Numbered from the stretch's first letter, positions 1-26,650 are shown. The stretch: DNA of 64,000 nt from Glandiceps talaboti (GCF_964340395.1 NC_135570.1:11521322-11585321); one strand, 5' to 3'. A program made the numbers and translations. The notes: a model not told the origin generated them from the sequence alone.

Positions 1-466
1 TAAAACAGAGATTTTTTTCTTAAAGATGATACTATTTCACTTTAAACTGACAAGTATAGGATTGTCATCTATTTACCCATCCTCCATATTTTAGTATGTT
101 TTATGTCTATTTTTTTCCAACACAGGGTTTCATTTTCATAGCAGCAATGGCAATATTTAGTGAAGTGACAATGCTTACAGTTTTGATATGGGTTTATTTT
201 CAAATTTTCAATCGTTTTTAAAAGGAAAGTCAAAGCAGATTTATTTCTGCCTTTAGTACACTTGTATTGATTACTGCTATCAATTTACATAATTATGACT
301 TTTGTGTGATAAAATCGTACTTTGATAATTTAATTTTGAAATCTTGTAAAGATTCACTACTGCACTTGACACGTGTTCTGCAATTTTGGGGATTTCCTGC
401 AAGGGTTTGTGGGAAACCTCTAATAATATTATCACTTTTACCCCAATCTCTTTGTCTTGGCACTAA

Positions 467-468
<2 letters not shown>

Positions 469-529
<61 letters not shown>

Positions 530-570
530 ACGTACACATATACACACATACACACACAAACGCGCGCGCG

Positions 571-626
<56 letters not shown>
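469..626 (+). repeat. (CA)n microsatellite with CG-rich centre
   Basis: Alternating CA runs on both sides of a variant core with CGCGCGCGCG near 562. Pure purine-pyrimidine alternation, Z-DNA prone. Open frames made of Thr-His repeats here are artefacts. Confidence 0.97.
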
Positions 627-628
<2 letters not shown>

Positions 629-1461
629 ATACTTCTACTGTACCCAACGCTAACTGTTACATTTCTTCACCGCGTCAACAGTAATCAATGCAAAACGTTA
701 GGAAAGCGTTTTCATCAGACATTGTTAATATTATCGATAATATTGTCCAAACTCTAACAATATACATACGTTTGACTAACCAGTTTGAAATCCATTCCTA
801 GAAAGCGTTTTACCCAACACTATTGGTATTGTTAGTACTATTGTTTAAAAGTATATATTTTGAATAAGTTGGAATATCCAGACGAAGTCTAATAACTTAG
901 ACATAATTTAGTGTCAGACTTTTAGGCGATATTGACATGACATTTTACAAATGGGTGTACGACATTCTACAAATGGTTGTATCAGTGTATGTGGTCTTTA
1001 CGAGGCAAGGAGTTTAAGCTGGTCTGCATTAATATGCAAATGACAGAGGTAAATAGATCACGTGATGCATAGAACCTTTCGCCTAGAGTTTTTGTTGACA
1101 CGGCCTTGCCCGAGTTGGCATAAGCTTACATTTGCAAGTTTTGCAAATCATTCTCAAAAGTTTGCACAGGCATGCAAGTTCACTCGAGAATTGGTCCAAG
1201 TCGACCAAGTCATTCATAATTTCTCAGGGAATGACTGAGTATAAGATATAACACTTGGCTGCAAACTTGACTAAATAACAGACGATTTTTTGGATGAAAT
1301 TATAAAGTGATGACGCAGCAATTTCTGGAACGATATATAGGTCAACTGGTTGTTCACGCAATCTGTACATCTCACCTTGTCTCGTAATTTCTCGGACTTT
1401 GTGCGTTGACGTGACGTTTAGTATTTTTGTATTTGGTTTGTTTTGACCCAATTTCATGACA
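626..1461. other. No gene recognised
   Basis: AT-rich sequence inside what is probably the first intron of the DHRS11-like gene. A few short direct and inverted motifs (TTGCAAGTTTTGCAA near 1133) but no exon with matching splice sites. Confidence 0.5.
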
Positions 1462-1799
1462 GCCTAACAAAAGAAATGTGTGGTTCCGGTTACCCGAACG
1501 CACCTAGTTTTTCACGCCGATCCTAAACTTATTTTGACGTATTCGTAAAAGATAATAAAATCGCGAAGTCTCGCAAGAAATAGTGGATGCAGAAACGACA
1601 TCAACCAAAAAAGACAATATAAAACTGTTCTTCCAATCTGTAATGGCTGTACATCTGACGTGAAGAAACCAGTAACACAGAGAACATATGGAAAACAACG
1701 GAAAATATAACTACCTGAACTAGACACTTACATGAAAAAAAAATCTACCTATTCTAAAATTGAGTGTAATCGGAACCACACAATTGTTTTTGTTAGGCC
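1462..1799. mobile_element. MITE family P, copy 1
   Basis: Starts GCCTAACAAAAGAAATGTGTGG and ends with the complement CAATTGTTTTTGTTAGGC, so termini read GCCTAACAAAA...TGTGTGGTTCCGRTTAC. The internal part matches the inverse of the segment at 14832-15202, including CTAGACACT and CCATTACAGATTG-type stretches. Short open frames inside are incidental. Confidence 0.7.
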
Positions 1800-2607
1800 A
1801 AACATACCAGCGCCGTAAACAGGCTACATACACGTGTGCATGGTGTAACACTGTAAGTGTACTAATTCTCACGTGTACATAGACATACGGTCAATTTCTG
1901 TTTAACATCGAATGTTTCAATATTTATTACGACAGCGCAAAGTCCGACCACCTGATTTAGGATGAGCAAAAATATGGCGATTTCTATTGGTCAGCATGTG
2001 ATATATCATCGAATGACTGTTGTACACACACGATTAAAAAATTGCTTAGTCAGCAAATTTAACTTATCATCACATCCTCTGACACAAAAATATGAATGAA
2101 ATTAAAGTAAAAAATCCAAGTAGTATCTTAGTTACTTGCTTACATATTATCATTTTCATAGCAGTTGATTTTTACAATAATGGTATCCTTTTTATTGAGC
2201 AGTTTATTCTTAGACGGTATAATTTTATTTCGCAGTTGGTTTTTACAATATAGGTGCGGTACATTTTAACTCAACAATACTAGCAATTTTGATATGCAGC
2301 AGAAACTGTAGTATGTATACTGTTTTGACGGAGAGAGGAACATTTCTCGTGATGGAGTTAATATGACTGTAAAATGATACGAATATCCACTGTCAGATGA
2401 ATGATCATCGTATATATGTAGATCCTATAGTAGTAGTATCGGTATTACTTTATGTTTACTCTTTTTTAGCATCAGTCTGAAACTGTGGTCAGTTAATACC
2501 ATACGATTCCCTTAAGAAATTAAGAACAGAGACATTTGTTCTTCAACGACTGTTTTAGAGGCTGCACTTTCCCTTTGTTGTCATAGAATAGTTATTAATA
2601 ATATCCC

Positions 2608-2804
2608 TATGTATGTATGTATGTATGTATGTATGTATGTATGTATGTATGTATGTATGTATGTATGTATGTATGTATGTATGTATGTATGTATGTATGT
2701 ATGTATGTATGTATGTATGTATGTATGTATGTATGTATGTATGTATGTATGTATGTATGTATGTATGTATGTATGTATGTATGTATGTATGTATGTATGT
2801 ATGT
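2608..2804 (+). repeat. (GTAT)n microsatellite, ~49 units
   Basis: Uninterrupted tetranucleotide repeat inside the first intron of the DHRS11-like gene. Confidence 0.98.
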
Positions 2805-3400
2805 GTACACGTATACGTATTTATTGGTGTTGTGTGTTTGTATATGTGTTTGTGGACAAAACATATGCTTCGATGCATGTTACCACACCTTGTTCATTGT
2901 AAAACATTCACTGGTATTTGTGAGCATAGCTACGTTGGTTTGTTTGACTAATACAAGGGTAAGTCAACTAAACGTCGTGATTGCCATCAATATAGTGTTT
3001 ACTCAATTCAGGGAACAAAAATGTCGTTTTTGAATGATGATATTGTGGTGTGTTTTTTTAAATTGATAATGATTGTGAATGGATCACTTTTATTTAAAAC
3101 GTTACTTCGACTTCTTAATACACCTTTTAAAAAAGAAGACGGAAAAGCTATTTTTATCAGAAGACAAATGAGGGTGAAACGTAGGACATACAAGATCGAT
3201 GCTTTTAGGACACGTTTCAATCGCGTTGGCATGAGATGTGATGATCGTCAGGTTCGACTTCGAAACAAAATCTTGTCGTCAGTGAGATATATACATGTGT
3301 GTAGAAATTACTTAGTATATGTCAAAGTGTTATATTACAAGATTGTAGAAATTATGTTTTCTGTCTCTAAAATCATGCTGGTGGGACTCGGAGAACGTAC

Positions 3401-3532
3401 CTGTATTTTGTCAACAGTACGGCCACATCCAATAACTTTGATACCATGCTGTGACAATTGTTTGGCTAACTCGGCTCCAATTCCCGATGATGCCCCCGTT
3501 ATCAATGCAACTCGTCCTTTCCAAGCTTCCAT
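3401..3532 (-). CDS. DHRS11-like short-chain dehydrogenase/reductase, first coding exon (partial gene)
   Basis: The ATG at 3532 opens 44 codons starting MEAWKGRVALITGASSGIG, followed by a GTACGT donor at 3400. The TGASSGIG stretch is the classic SDR glycine-rich cofactor motif (TGxxxGxG) after beta strand 1. The beta-2 end GCGRT carries an Arg, as is usual for NADP(H)-preferring classical SDRs. Order and spacing resemble the N-terminus of DHRS11 (SDR family member 11, a cytosolic NADP-dependent ketosteroid/carbonyl reductase). The intron is phase 0. No catalytic YxxxK exon was found in bases 1-3400, so the rest of the gene lies left of the window. The SDR assignment is secure; the DHRS11 orthology is inferred from only 44 residues. 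Confidence 0.85.
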
Positions 3533-5389
3533 GATAGTTTAATACCTGTTACGGTCGGCAATCAAAGATGATTCAATTCCAAACTTGAATTGTGCTGTTA
3601 TTAGATCTTCAAGTCCTTCGGAGCAGACGAGCAACCAGTGAAATGTCGTGTGGTTTTTTGTGTAGCTGGGAGCAAGATAATGGTACTTGTCTGTAGTACC
3701 TGGCTAAAGAGAGAGTGTTCAGATTTGCCTCCAAAATAGTAAGCTCTAGAGATTCGAGTCAATTCAGATACACTATAGACATGGATACACGTACAACAAA
3801 GCTAACACCTGGGGCTGACTCTTCTATAAAGCCGATCCGATCGACATAGGTAGTTGACCAAGTTCTACCGAACAAACTAGAATGTATTTCTTCCAACCGT
3901 GTCGTAATCCGGGGGTGACACCCCTATCTTCACGGAAGGAATTTCGACGTTGTCAAACTTACTCACAAGTGTAAAACATTAACTTCCTGTAACGACTTCA
4001 TTATATGTGACACGTGCAAGTCCATTTGAAAAAGGGCATAAACGCATTTACATATTAAACATGCTACATAGAAATTAATTCAGTTTATAAATCGGTAGAA
4101 ATATCTACAATTATTTAACCCAGTATTTCAATGTCTAACTCTATTCGGGTTTAATTACCAAACAGCAAAGGGCGAACATGTAGGCCAAAAACGAATTTAA
4201 CAGTTTTTTAAAAATGATACAATATATCTTATAAATCCATATACACACTCAATACCACGTGTATGTGTGTGTGTGTGTGTGTGTGCGCGCGCGCGCGTGG
4301 GTGTGGGTGTGTGTGAATATGTGTGGTGTGTGTGTGCGTGTGTGTGTATGCGTGCATGGATTAGGGGAGGGGGTGGTAGATGGATGGATGAATGAATGAA
4401 TGAATGGTATGTTATATACATTTGGATTAACGTAAAGAAGGGACATCGATCGTTCAACAGTTCTGAACTATTTAAATAATCTGTCTCCGTTTAATAATAG
4501 AGGCTAGAGTTGTTATCATAGTACAGCACATTATTGTCCACTGGCGTGTCATGTGGTACTATTGATTCAGGGCCTGGCTTTCTCTAAATGCCAAATATAG
4601 ACATCAATTTGTTTTGTCTTCGTGTAAGGTCTCAAGTATTTTTTACAATTTTCTTTCTCCCAACCCCCCACTGTGTTCATTCATACGCTAAAAATACACA
4701 CATTGTTCTCAGTCGAATAATGAAGCTTAACAAGGACTTTCTCTGCACCACAGACATGTGTTAATTGTTTGTGCTCTAGCTCTAGCCTAGTAGACAATTA
4801 AGGGTAGCTATTTTTGGCTTTGCTTGCATAAAAGTCACAATAACGAAGTTATACCATAGCCTGTTATGCCATGGATTACAATGGTTGTGGTTATGCAACT
4901 GAAAGCATCATACGCAGACTGTTTGTAATGGTCTAATAACTTTTAAAATCCCATCGTTAATATTCAAGTTCTTGACATAAGAGGAAATAATTCTCTATTT
5001 AGTGTAAAGAACTTCTTGAGTACCAATACATACACCGATAAAGCTAAACTGATGTAGACCAGTCAACACACTCTTAAACTTAGTATCACATTATATTAAG
5101 TTAAGTGAAACTAAGAGTCTATGAGCTGATCAAGTGTCAAATACAGGGAGAAAAGTTTTCAAGATCTAACCTCATAGGATGAGCTTGTACATACAGAAAA
5201 TCGCAAACACAGACGCACACACACATGTTCTACTTACTATAAGAGAAAACATCACCGTATACAGCAGATCATACTTCCATGTCCACACTAAAGAAAAACA
5301 TCGAGAAAAAGGCTACATTACAAATACTATGGTACAGTTTATAACAAGATCCACAAATAACAGATCTGCCCAAAGACTATCTAAATTGC
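3533..5389. other. Upstream region of the DHRS11-like gene
   Basis: Contains the likely promoter of the minus-strand DHRS11-like gene. No TATA box stands out. Beyond the GT microsatellite (4260-4350) I see no coding exon. Confidence 0.4.
4260..4350 (+). repeat. (GT)n / (GC)n microsatellite
   Basis: GT repeats with a GCGCGCGCGC block near 4285, followed by (GGAT) and (GAAT) runs to 4405. Upstream of the DHRS11-like start. Confidence 0.95.
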
Positions 5390-6668
5390 ATTTTAATCGA
5401 ATTAGTAGCGTTTACTGTAACAATTGAAGATGGTAGTTTGTTCCGGATAGCGACTACACAGTTTGAGAAGAAATTGGCATGAGTGGATTTCACTCATAAA
5501 AAATTCCACAGTTTAAGTGGATGGCCCTAGTAACCCTATTTGTGGGTCATATTGGTAGCATGTATGTGTGCATTGTAGATATAATTTATTCAATATAGAC
5601 ACAATACTAGAGAATCCAATAGCTCTGGTGGTTAAAGCTGGTGTCACAGTCCTTTCACAGAGGTCGTGTCCTTTTCATGTGTAAACGGGGAACAACAAAG
5701 GTCAACAACCTTTTCTTTGGACTCGTGAAACGGGAACGTCAGGGTGTGTGTGCCTGTACTGCAACCTCAGCTCTGTCATGTATCGTCTGAAGCCCAGATC
5801 ACTTTATAGGGAGACTTTCTTTGAATATATTTTCAGACGTCTTAATTTTACAGTAAATAAGCAAGTGCTCATCCCATGTTTTCTTTCCAAGTTTGCGCGA
5901 CCTCCTTGGTTGAAAAAAGGTTGTTGACCTATTTCAGTAAATATGTGTCACGTTGTGATTGTATTGGTGTGAGGTATGGTCATGTGACCCATTGTCAATC
6001 AAAACATTTATTCTCACAAACCATGGAAGTAGTGGATTATACTCCCATGCACAAACCATGGTCCTGAGTGTGCCCGCCTGTGGCTTATATGTACAGCATA
6101 TGTAACAATTCGTTACCTACACGCTTTAATTTACTCTAGTCCCTGTACGGAATCATTTCGGTTTACACCTACACTTACTACACCTGTTTCATACTGGTGT
6201 ATAACATTTTATAGTCATGAACGTCGAACATTCAATGTTCACTAATAATGTATTTCTGCTATCTCCCCGGATACAATAGCCTATAACAAAGATACCCTAT
6301 AAATGCACAAGGTCAACTTGATGTTTCTCTTAAATCACAAGTAATTGTAGGTGATGTAAAATCATGAAATGACTCTCTAGAACCCATAGTTTATGAAAAT
6401 GTATCTGTTTCTTGGAATGGCGTTCCCCTTTAAGTTCATGCAGTAGTTTGTAAACAACATGCATTCACACATAGACGTGGTGTAGGGTCTATGATTCATA
6501 TTACCAGTACAAGTACATTTTAAACGAATTAGTAGCGTTTACTGTAACAATTGAAGATGGTAGTTTGTTCCGGATAGCGACTACACAGTTTGAGAAGAAA
6601 TTGGCATGAGTGGATTTCACTCATAAAAAATTCCACAGTTTAAGTGGATGGCCCTAGTAACCCTATTT

Positions 6669-7876
6669 TATTTATTTATTTATTTTCTGCATCCCTTTTA
6701 TATCAGGGGCTCACTAAAAACATTAGGAGCAGCATTTACATAGAATCAAATACATACAAAAAAATTTAAATATCATGTTAAAATAGCAAATAATAACTTC
6801 AAAGAAATAATAAGAGATAAAGAAAGAGATAAAAAATTACAATTCTCCATCAGGTTAAACATGTTTTCCTATGTTCCATTGCACTACTTAGAAATTGCTG
6901 GATAAATTTGTCAATTTTTTTACTTAATAAAATGTTATAATTTTTTGTACTGTCTCCTATAAAGAGGCTTAACAGTTCTTTGCCTTGTATAAAATCTTGA
7001 TATAGGTTTGTCTCTGTATGGTTAAGTAAAAGATCTTTTGTGTTCTTCATTAGGATGTGACGATAGGTAGAAAGGCTTTCACACGAAAAGAGAAAGTGTT
7101 CAAATGTTTCATCTTCTTGCCCACAGCAGGGACAGGAGCAATCAAAGTTACAGTTTTCCCACTTTCTCTTTTCATATGAGAGTCCTAATGTATAGGATCT
7201 TGCTTTAAATTTTAATTGTGGCCCTTTGAAGTCATTTACTGATTTAAGATACGGTTCCATTTCTAAAGATGTTTTGAACCTACGGTAGTGAATGAGACTA
7301 GACTTTTTTTCCATATCTTTTTTCCATTTAGATTCATCATACTTGAAAATTATTTGCTTGATTTTATTGTCTGTGAGATTTTTTATTTCTTCTCTATGTG
7401 TTTTGAGATTTGTTAAGACGTAATTTATAGATTTAGGCCAATCCCAGCACAGGTTTATCGTGTTCATTTCAGAGTCTTGACTGATTGCAGTGAGTTTGTT
7501 GAATACAATCTTGGTCCAGCGTGTTTCTGGAAGATTACATAGTCTTTTTAAATATTTCAATTTCAACACATTAAATTTACTTATCATTGTGGTCCAACCT
7601 AGGTCACCAAGTACTGCCTCATTTGCAGTGTAACGAGTTGCCTTTAAAATGAATTTCCCCACAGACCTTTGCATCTTTTCTAAACATTCCATGTCAGTTC
7701 GACTAAGTATTAGTATTTCACCTGCATATTCCAATACTGGACGCACTATGTGATTCCATAGAGATGAGCCAAAATCGACCCTGTTGATGTTACCATGGTT
7801 ACCAAGGGTACTTTTCATGATAGGGAATAAGCTGTCAAACTTCTTTGATAATTTTGCTAAGTGGGTATGGTCAGAA
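6669..7876 (-). mobile_element. 5'-truncated LINE (non-LTR retrotransposon) inserted in tandem copy 2
   Basis: On the minus strand a frame (7818-6850) encodes the C-terminal part of a reverse transcriptase polyprotein: SLWNHIVRPVLEYAGEILIL, MQRSVGKFILKATRYTANEA and a terminal zinc-knuckle-like CPCCGQEDETFEHFLFSC. The 3' end carries a (TAAA)n tail (6669-6688 read backwards). The hexamer CTATTT flanks both sides (6663-6668 and 7877-7882), and the uninterrupted site is seen in copies 1 and 3. Truncated at the 5' end, so not autonomous. Confidence 0.9.
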
Positions 7877-10010
7877 CTATTTGTGGGTCATATTGGTAGC
7901 ATGTATGTGTGCATTGTAGATATAATTTATTCAATATAGACACAAAACTAGAGAATTCCATAGCTCTGGTGGCTGGTGTCACAGTCCTTTCACAGAGGTC
8001 GTGTCCTTTTTATGTGTAAAAGGGGAACAACAAAGGTCAACAACCTTTTCTATGGACTCGTGAAATGGGAACGTCAGGTAGGGGGTGTGCCCCGGGGGTG
8101 TGTGCCTTTAGTACTGCAACCTCAGCTCTGTCATGTATCGTCTGAAGCCCAGATCACTTTATAGGGAGACTTTCTTTGAAAATATTTTCAGACGTCTTAA
8201 TTTTACAGTAAATAAGCAAGTGCTCATCCCATGTTTTCTTTCCAAGTTTGCGCACAGATAATTACTGTATCTGTGGTTTGTGCGACCTCCTTGGTGGGAA
8301 AAAGGGTTGTTGACCTATGTCAGTAAATATGTGTCACGATGTGTTTGTATTGGTGTGAGGTATGGTCATGTGACCCATTGTCAATCAAAACATTTATTCT
8401 CACAAACCATGGAAGTAGTGGATTATACTCCCATGCACAAACCATGGTCCTGGGTGTGCCCGCCTGTGGCTTATATGTACAGCATATGTAACAATTCGTT
8501 ACCTACACGCTTACTGTAGTCCCTGTACGGAATCATTTCGATTTACACCTTCACTTACTACACCTGTTTCATACTGGTGTATAACATTTTATAGTCATGA
8601 ACGTCGAACATTCAATGTTCAATAATGTATTTCTGCTATCTCCCCGGATACAATAGCCTATAACAAAGATACCCTATAAATGCACAAGGTCAACTTGATG
8701 TTTCTCTTAAATCACAAGTAATTGTAGGTGATGTAAAATCATGAAATGACTCTCTAGAACCCATAGTTTATGAAAATGTATCTGTTTCTTGGAATGGCGT
8801 TCCCCTTTAAGTTCATGCAGTAGTTTGTAAACAACATGCATTCACACATAGACGTGGTGTAGGGTCTATGATTCATATTACCAGTACAAGTACATTTTAA
8901 ACGAATTAGTAGCGTTTACTGTAACAATTGAAGATGGTAGTTTGTTCCGGATAGCGACTACACAGTTTGAGAAGAAATTGGCATGAGTGGATTTCACTCA
9001 TAAAAATTTCCACAGTTTAAGTGGATGGCCCTAGTAACCCTATTTGTGGGTCATATTGGTAGCATGTATGTGTGCATTGTCGATATAATTTATTCAATAT
9101 AGACACAAAACCAGAGAATTCCATAGCTCTGGTGGCTGGTGTCACAGTCCTTTCACAGAGGTCGTGTCCTTTTTATGTGTAAAAGGGGAACAACAAAGGT
9201 CAACAACCTTTTCTATGGACTCGTGAAATGGGAACGTCGGGTAGGGGGTGTGCCCCGGGGGTGTGTGCCTTTAGTACTGCAACCTCAGCTCTGTCATGTA
9301 TCGTCTGAAGCCCAGATCACTTTATAGGGAGATTTTCTTTGAAAATATTTTCAGACGTCTTAATTTTACAGTAAATAAGCAAGTGCTCATCCCATGTTTT
9401 CTTTCCAAGTTCGCGCCGCACAGATAATTACTGTATCTGTGGTTTGTGCGACCTCCTTGGTGGGAAAAAGGGTTGTTGACCTATGTCAGTAAATATGTGT
9501 CACGATGTGTTTGTATTGGTGTGAGGTATGGTCATGTGACCCATTGTCAATCAAAACATTTATTCTCACAAACCATGGAAGTTGTGGATTATACTTCCAT
9601 GCACAAACCATGGTCCTGGGTTGCCCGCCTGTGGCTTATATGTACAGCATATGTAACAATTCGTTACCTACACGCTTACTGTAGTCCCTGTACGGAATCA
9701 TTTCGATTTACACCTTCACTTACTACACCTGTTTCATACTGGTGTATAACATTTTATAGTCATGAACGTCGAACATTCAATGTTCAATAATGTATTTCTG
9801 CTATCTCCCCGGATACAATAGCCTATAACAAAGATACCCTATAAATGCACAAGGTCAACTTGATGTTTCTCTTAAATCAAAAGTAATTGTAGGTGATGTA
9901 AAATCATGAAATGACTCTCTAGAACCCATAGTTTATGAAAATGTATCTGTTTCTTGGAATGGCGCTCCCCTTTAAGTTCATGCAGTAGTTTGTAAACAGC
10001 ATGCATTCAT

Positions 10011-11332
10011 CAGGGCCGTAGCCTGACTAAATTGCCAAGGGGGGGGGGGGGGGCAGAACTTTGTCTTGGTGCAATCATGCATTTAAAATGTAGAAAAATG
10101 TTAATTTACATAAATTTACATGTAATTTACATAATATATATATTAGCATACGCAATTAAATATCATATGTAAGGTCAGATAAAATAAAAAATGCTTGTCA
10201 ACGGGTAACCTGACCCATCACATTGGGTAAGTAGATCGATTTCATTTTTTCACAATGCTTGACAAGGATAAAACTATATATAATGATAGCAAAATATTTC
10301 AGATCGAGTTTAGATAGAACTTCAGTCATCTTGATACTATCTCATGCACTACAGTTAGGAAATGTATACAATTTACAGTTAAACAAATGGTGTAGTTCCT
10401 CTCACCCTCTCTTCTCAAAAAATGTCAAGCCCCGCCAATTGAAACTCAAGCATTATTTTCTTTACGCAACTCCCAAAACTGTTATGGCCTCGTTTATGTC
10501 GGAACCCAAGGTGAACTCAGTGAATTCTCCTTGTCATTATCATTATATAATGGAAATTGAAGATTGGATTTTGATGTGGAAGGTACAACTCTGTTTACAA
10601 ATTCAGGGCCATTCTTTCCATAGCAAATTGTCACTTCAAAATGAATTGCGGACTAACGCTAGTGTCAGTGCAATGAGATAATTATATCAAACAACATTTT
10701 AACCAAAGACAACGTCGAACACAATTATTGAAAGAAATATCTTCAAATAGTGGATCTTAAACTGCGTACCTAGTTTAATAGTTTTTCAGGGCCACCAAAT
10801 ATTCCAAAAAGAGATCTGCCGTTTTATCAGCATGAAATGTTTTAATATATAAGGAACAAGATGTAAATGAGATCGAGCGCATCTTTGGAGTCACTGCATG
10901 CAGCATAGCAGGCGACCTCGCGTTGAACGACTTTTTCGTCTCTTTTTTTTTGAGTTTCACTCGCTGACATTATAATTGCGACTTGCTATCCTCAAATGAA
11001 GGAGACTTTCAAGACTACTGTTACTCGTAGAAAATGCACAGTGCATGTGCGCACTTCTTTTGTACTTTCCCGCGCAAAGAATTTTTATTTTGCTGCAAAA
11101 CTGGACACATATTAATTCAAAGTTAAGCCAAATGCAACGTACAATAGCGATATAAGACACATATTACCCATGAGTCAGTGTACAGTCACTTTAGTGAACT
11201 ATCCATTGAAATCGCGCATGCTAGGAATCGTCACGTAAATAACGATTTTAATAGCATCGCTTTTTTCTTTCTTTTTTTCCAAAATCTCAAGGGGGCAGCT
11301 GCCCCCCTTGCCCCCCGCAAGCTACGGTACTG
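10011..11332. mobile_element. Non-autonomous hAT-like DNA element in tandem copy 3
   Basis: Begins CAGGGCCGTAGC and ends GCTACGGTACTG, giving imperfect terminal inverted repeats CAG[GT][GA]CCGTAGC. Inside both ends are G-runs (CAAGGGGGG and CAAGGGGGGCAGCTGCCCCC), a style common in hAT relatives. The empty site in copies 1 and 2 (GCATTCACACATAGACG) fixes the boundaries. About five target bases (TTCAT / TTTAT) appear on both sides, not a clear 8-bp hAT duplication, so the superfamily is tentative. No transposase is recognisable. Confidence 0.7.
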
Positions 11333-11385
11333 TTTATACATAGACGTGTAGGGTCTGTGATTCATATCACCAGTACAATTACAAA

Positions 11386-12829
11386 CGAAAGAAATCTACG
11401 AATCACCACTGGGGGCGAAATACGATGATAACGTCATTCCAAGGATTATGCTCCATCAATGCAATCAGATTATACGAACAATGTCGAAAGTTCTTAACAT
11501 CGTAACATATGCTACAGATTAGCAATATAATCACAGTTGTGAATGATTACTAACAATCCTTCATTTTACTGGTGTTTGAGATATTCACAAACAAGACAAC
11601 ACACTACGTAACTTCACCATGGTAATATTTTTTCGAGCAATGGTCAGTACTTGAATATTTTACATTAATCATAGAACTGTGTAGGATTTTACATACTAGG
11701 GTTACACAAAATAAATACTAGAATCAGGTTACGGTCCGAAGAGCTTTGGCCTGGCAGACACTTTATGACACTTGTAGCATGACTGAATCTTATCTTATAG
11801 CTCAGTTGAGCTAAAAAAAGTACACTTTTAAAATTGACTTACATATTTGAGAAAATGACAAGATGTATATATCTTTAAGAATCATGAGTACTTGATGTGG
11901 GGGAAGCCTTCCGCTCATATACACGCACACAGAGAGTGACACACACACACACACACACACAAATATATCAAGAGTTAAACACAGACTCAAGGTATACCGA
12001 AGTTTACATACAATATTTTATTTACTCATCTCCTATACCAATAAATTTTTATATACCAATAAACTTTTTATACATCTTTTTCCAACTAACTAATTATCAA
12101 CCATCTGAACTGTCTCTGCCTAACCTACCCTCCCTCATCAAAGAAGTGTTCTTCCCCTTCCCACACCCACCCCCCCTGTAATTCAGCCTCTGTGATGTTT
12201 ATATTATGTTTACTATCATTTGACAATAGTCCTGGAATGAAGTGACATTTTGAGCCAATACTAGTGTCAAATTTTACTGACAAAAATCATTGCATCACTT
12301 CTGTATTCACTGAAGATTTTCAAATCTACATGAACCAATCAAGTTGGTATTACATGTACAGTAATACAAATACACGTTCTGTATACTTGTAAAGTTTTAA
12401 GTCTGGTGTGTACAATAGCGCAATCTACATCCAACACTTTGACATCACTACACATGTTGATACTCTCTGCAATACAGAGATTTCCACCTACAGATCAATT
12501 TGTATGTATTCTAATCAATTTTAGATTAATAATAGTTTTCATTTCTTGGAAGCTAACTGGAAACAAAATGTCACTGATGAAACCCTCATATATTCATCAA
12601 TTTTCCATGTGATTACATGTATTCTATTATTGTTAATGTCACTAATTGTTTAGCCATGCTATGGACAAATATGCAGTGATTATCAAAAATTGACAATTTT
12701 TTTACCATTCAAATTGTGTGATTCTGTTATTAATGGTCTAATTTCCTAATCTACTGATTTTAGTTTTTTTAGGGAAAAATTAATTTAAAAAAATACTATT
12801 CTAACCACTATTCCTTCTTCAAAAGTCCC
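11386..12829. other. AKT downstream region, no gene recognised
   Basis: AT-rich; short (CA)n at 11940-11960 and a Ser/Pro-type open frame without homology. It would contain the AKT 3' UTR if the last exon is 12885-12830; no decisive poly(A) signal could be chosen. Confidence 0.4.
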
Positions 12830-26331
<13,502 letters not shown>

Positions 26332-26354
26332 CTTCAGACCTGAGGTTTGATGGA

Positions 26355-26480
26355 ACTGCAAACTAACCAAAAATAAACGAAATGGACGTTACAAAGTAGC
26401 TAGGCGATATGCGCAATCGTTGTTTTCTGATGATAGGCAATCGGATCAATGTTGCGTTTAACCTAGCTCTGTATTTGGCA
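26355..26480 (-). promoter_or_regulatory. Acceptor before the AKT start exon, implying upstream 5' UTR exons
   Basis: Reading the minus strand, GTTAGTTTGCAG precedes TTCCATC, 24 bases before the AKT start codon. This is a plausible 3' splice site for a non-coding first exon. Two regions to the right offer a first exon with a GTAAGT donor on the minus strand, near 29303 and near 30665. Which one is used cannot be told from sequence. Confidence 0.4.
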
Positions 26481-26564
26481 TAACAGCTAATTACCATGCA
26501 TGGCCTCCTTTTTTAGCACAACTGAACTGATAAAAGATTCAGTAGTGCTATAGGCATGGCAAAA

Positions 26565-26568
26565 TGTC

Positions 26569-26650
<82 letters not shown>
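26565..26650 (+). repeat. (TG)n microsatellite
   Basis: About 40 TG units just right of the AKT start exon. It follows a stretch (CAACTGAACTGATAAAAGAT) that looks like part of an interspersed repeat. Confidence 0.97.

Larger units (their letters stand above)
5390..11385 (+). repeat. Three tandem ~1.1-kb repeats, two of them interrupted
   Basis: Unit starts (ATTTTAA[AT]CGAATTAGTAGCG) at 5390, 6516 and 8893. Copy 1 is 5390-6515. Copy 2 is 6516-8892 minus a LINE. Copy 3 is 8893-10010 plus its tail after a DNA element, resuming near 11333. Copies 2 and 3 share a ~37-base piece with the palindrome CACAGATA-ATTAC-TGTATCTGTG that copy 1 lacks (near 5897), so copies 2 and 3 are the younger pair. Short open frames inside are repeated three times with no recognisable domain, and I do not call them genes. 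Confidence 0.9.

Noticed and set aside
293-653. Open frames of Thr-His or Cys-Val repeats
   Set aside because: They are translations of (CA)n/(GT)n DNA and appear on both strands; same for the GTAT, ACAT, GAT and TTCGTA tracts.
3021-3542. 173-codon plus-strand frame over the DHRS11-like exon
   Set aside because: It is the antisense of a recognised SDR exon and has no homology of its own.
5876-9790. Recurring short frames (MSQSFHRGRV..., MRPPWWEKG...)
   Set aside because: They lie in the 1.1-kb tandem repeat, differ by indels between copies and match no domain.
10259-10681. 140-codon frame inside the hAT-like element
   Set aside because: No transposase or BED/dimerisation motif; low-information composition.
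11880-11905. Minus-strand FPHIKYS and stop as the AKT hydrophobic motif
   Set aside because: Lacks the second Phe of FxxF, has no clean acceptor, and a better exon (12885-12830) exists.
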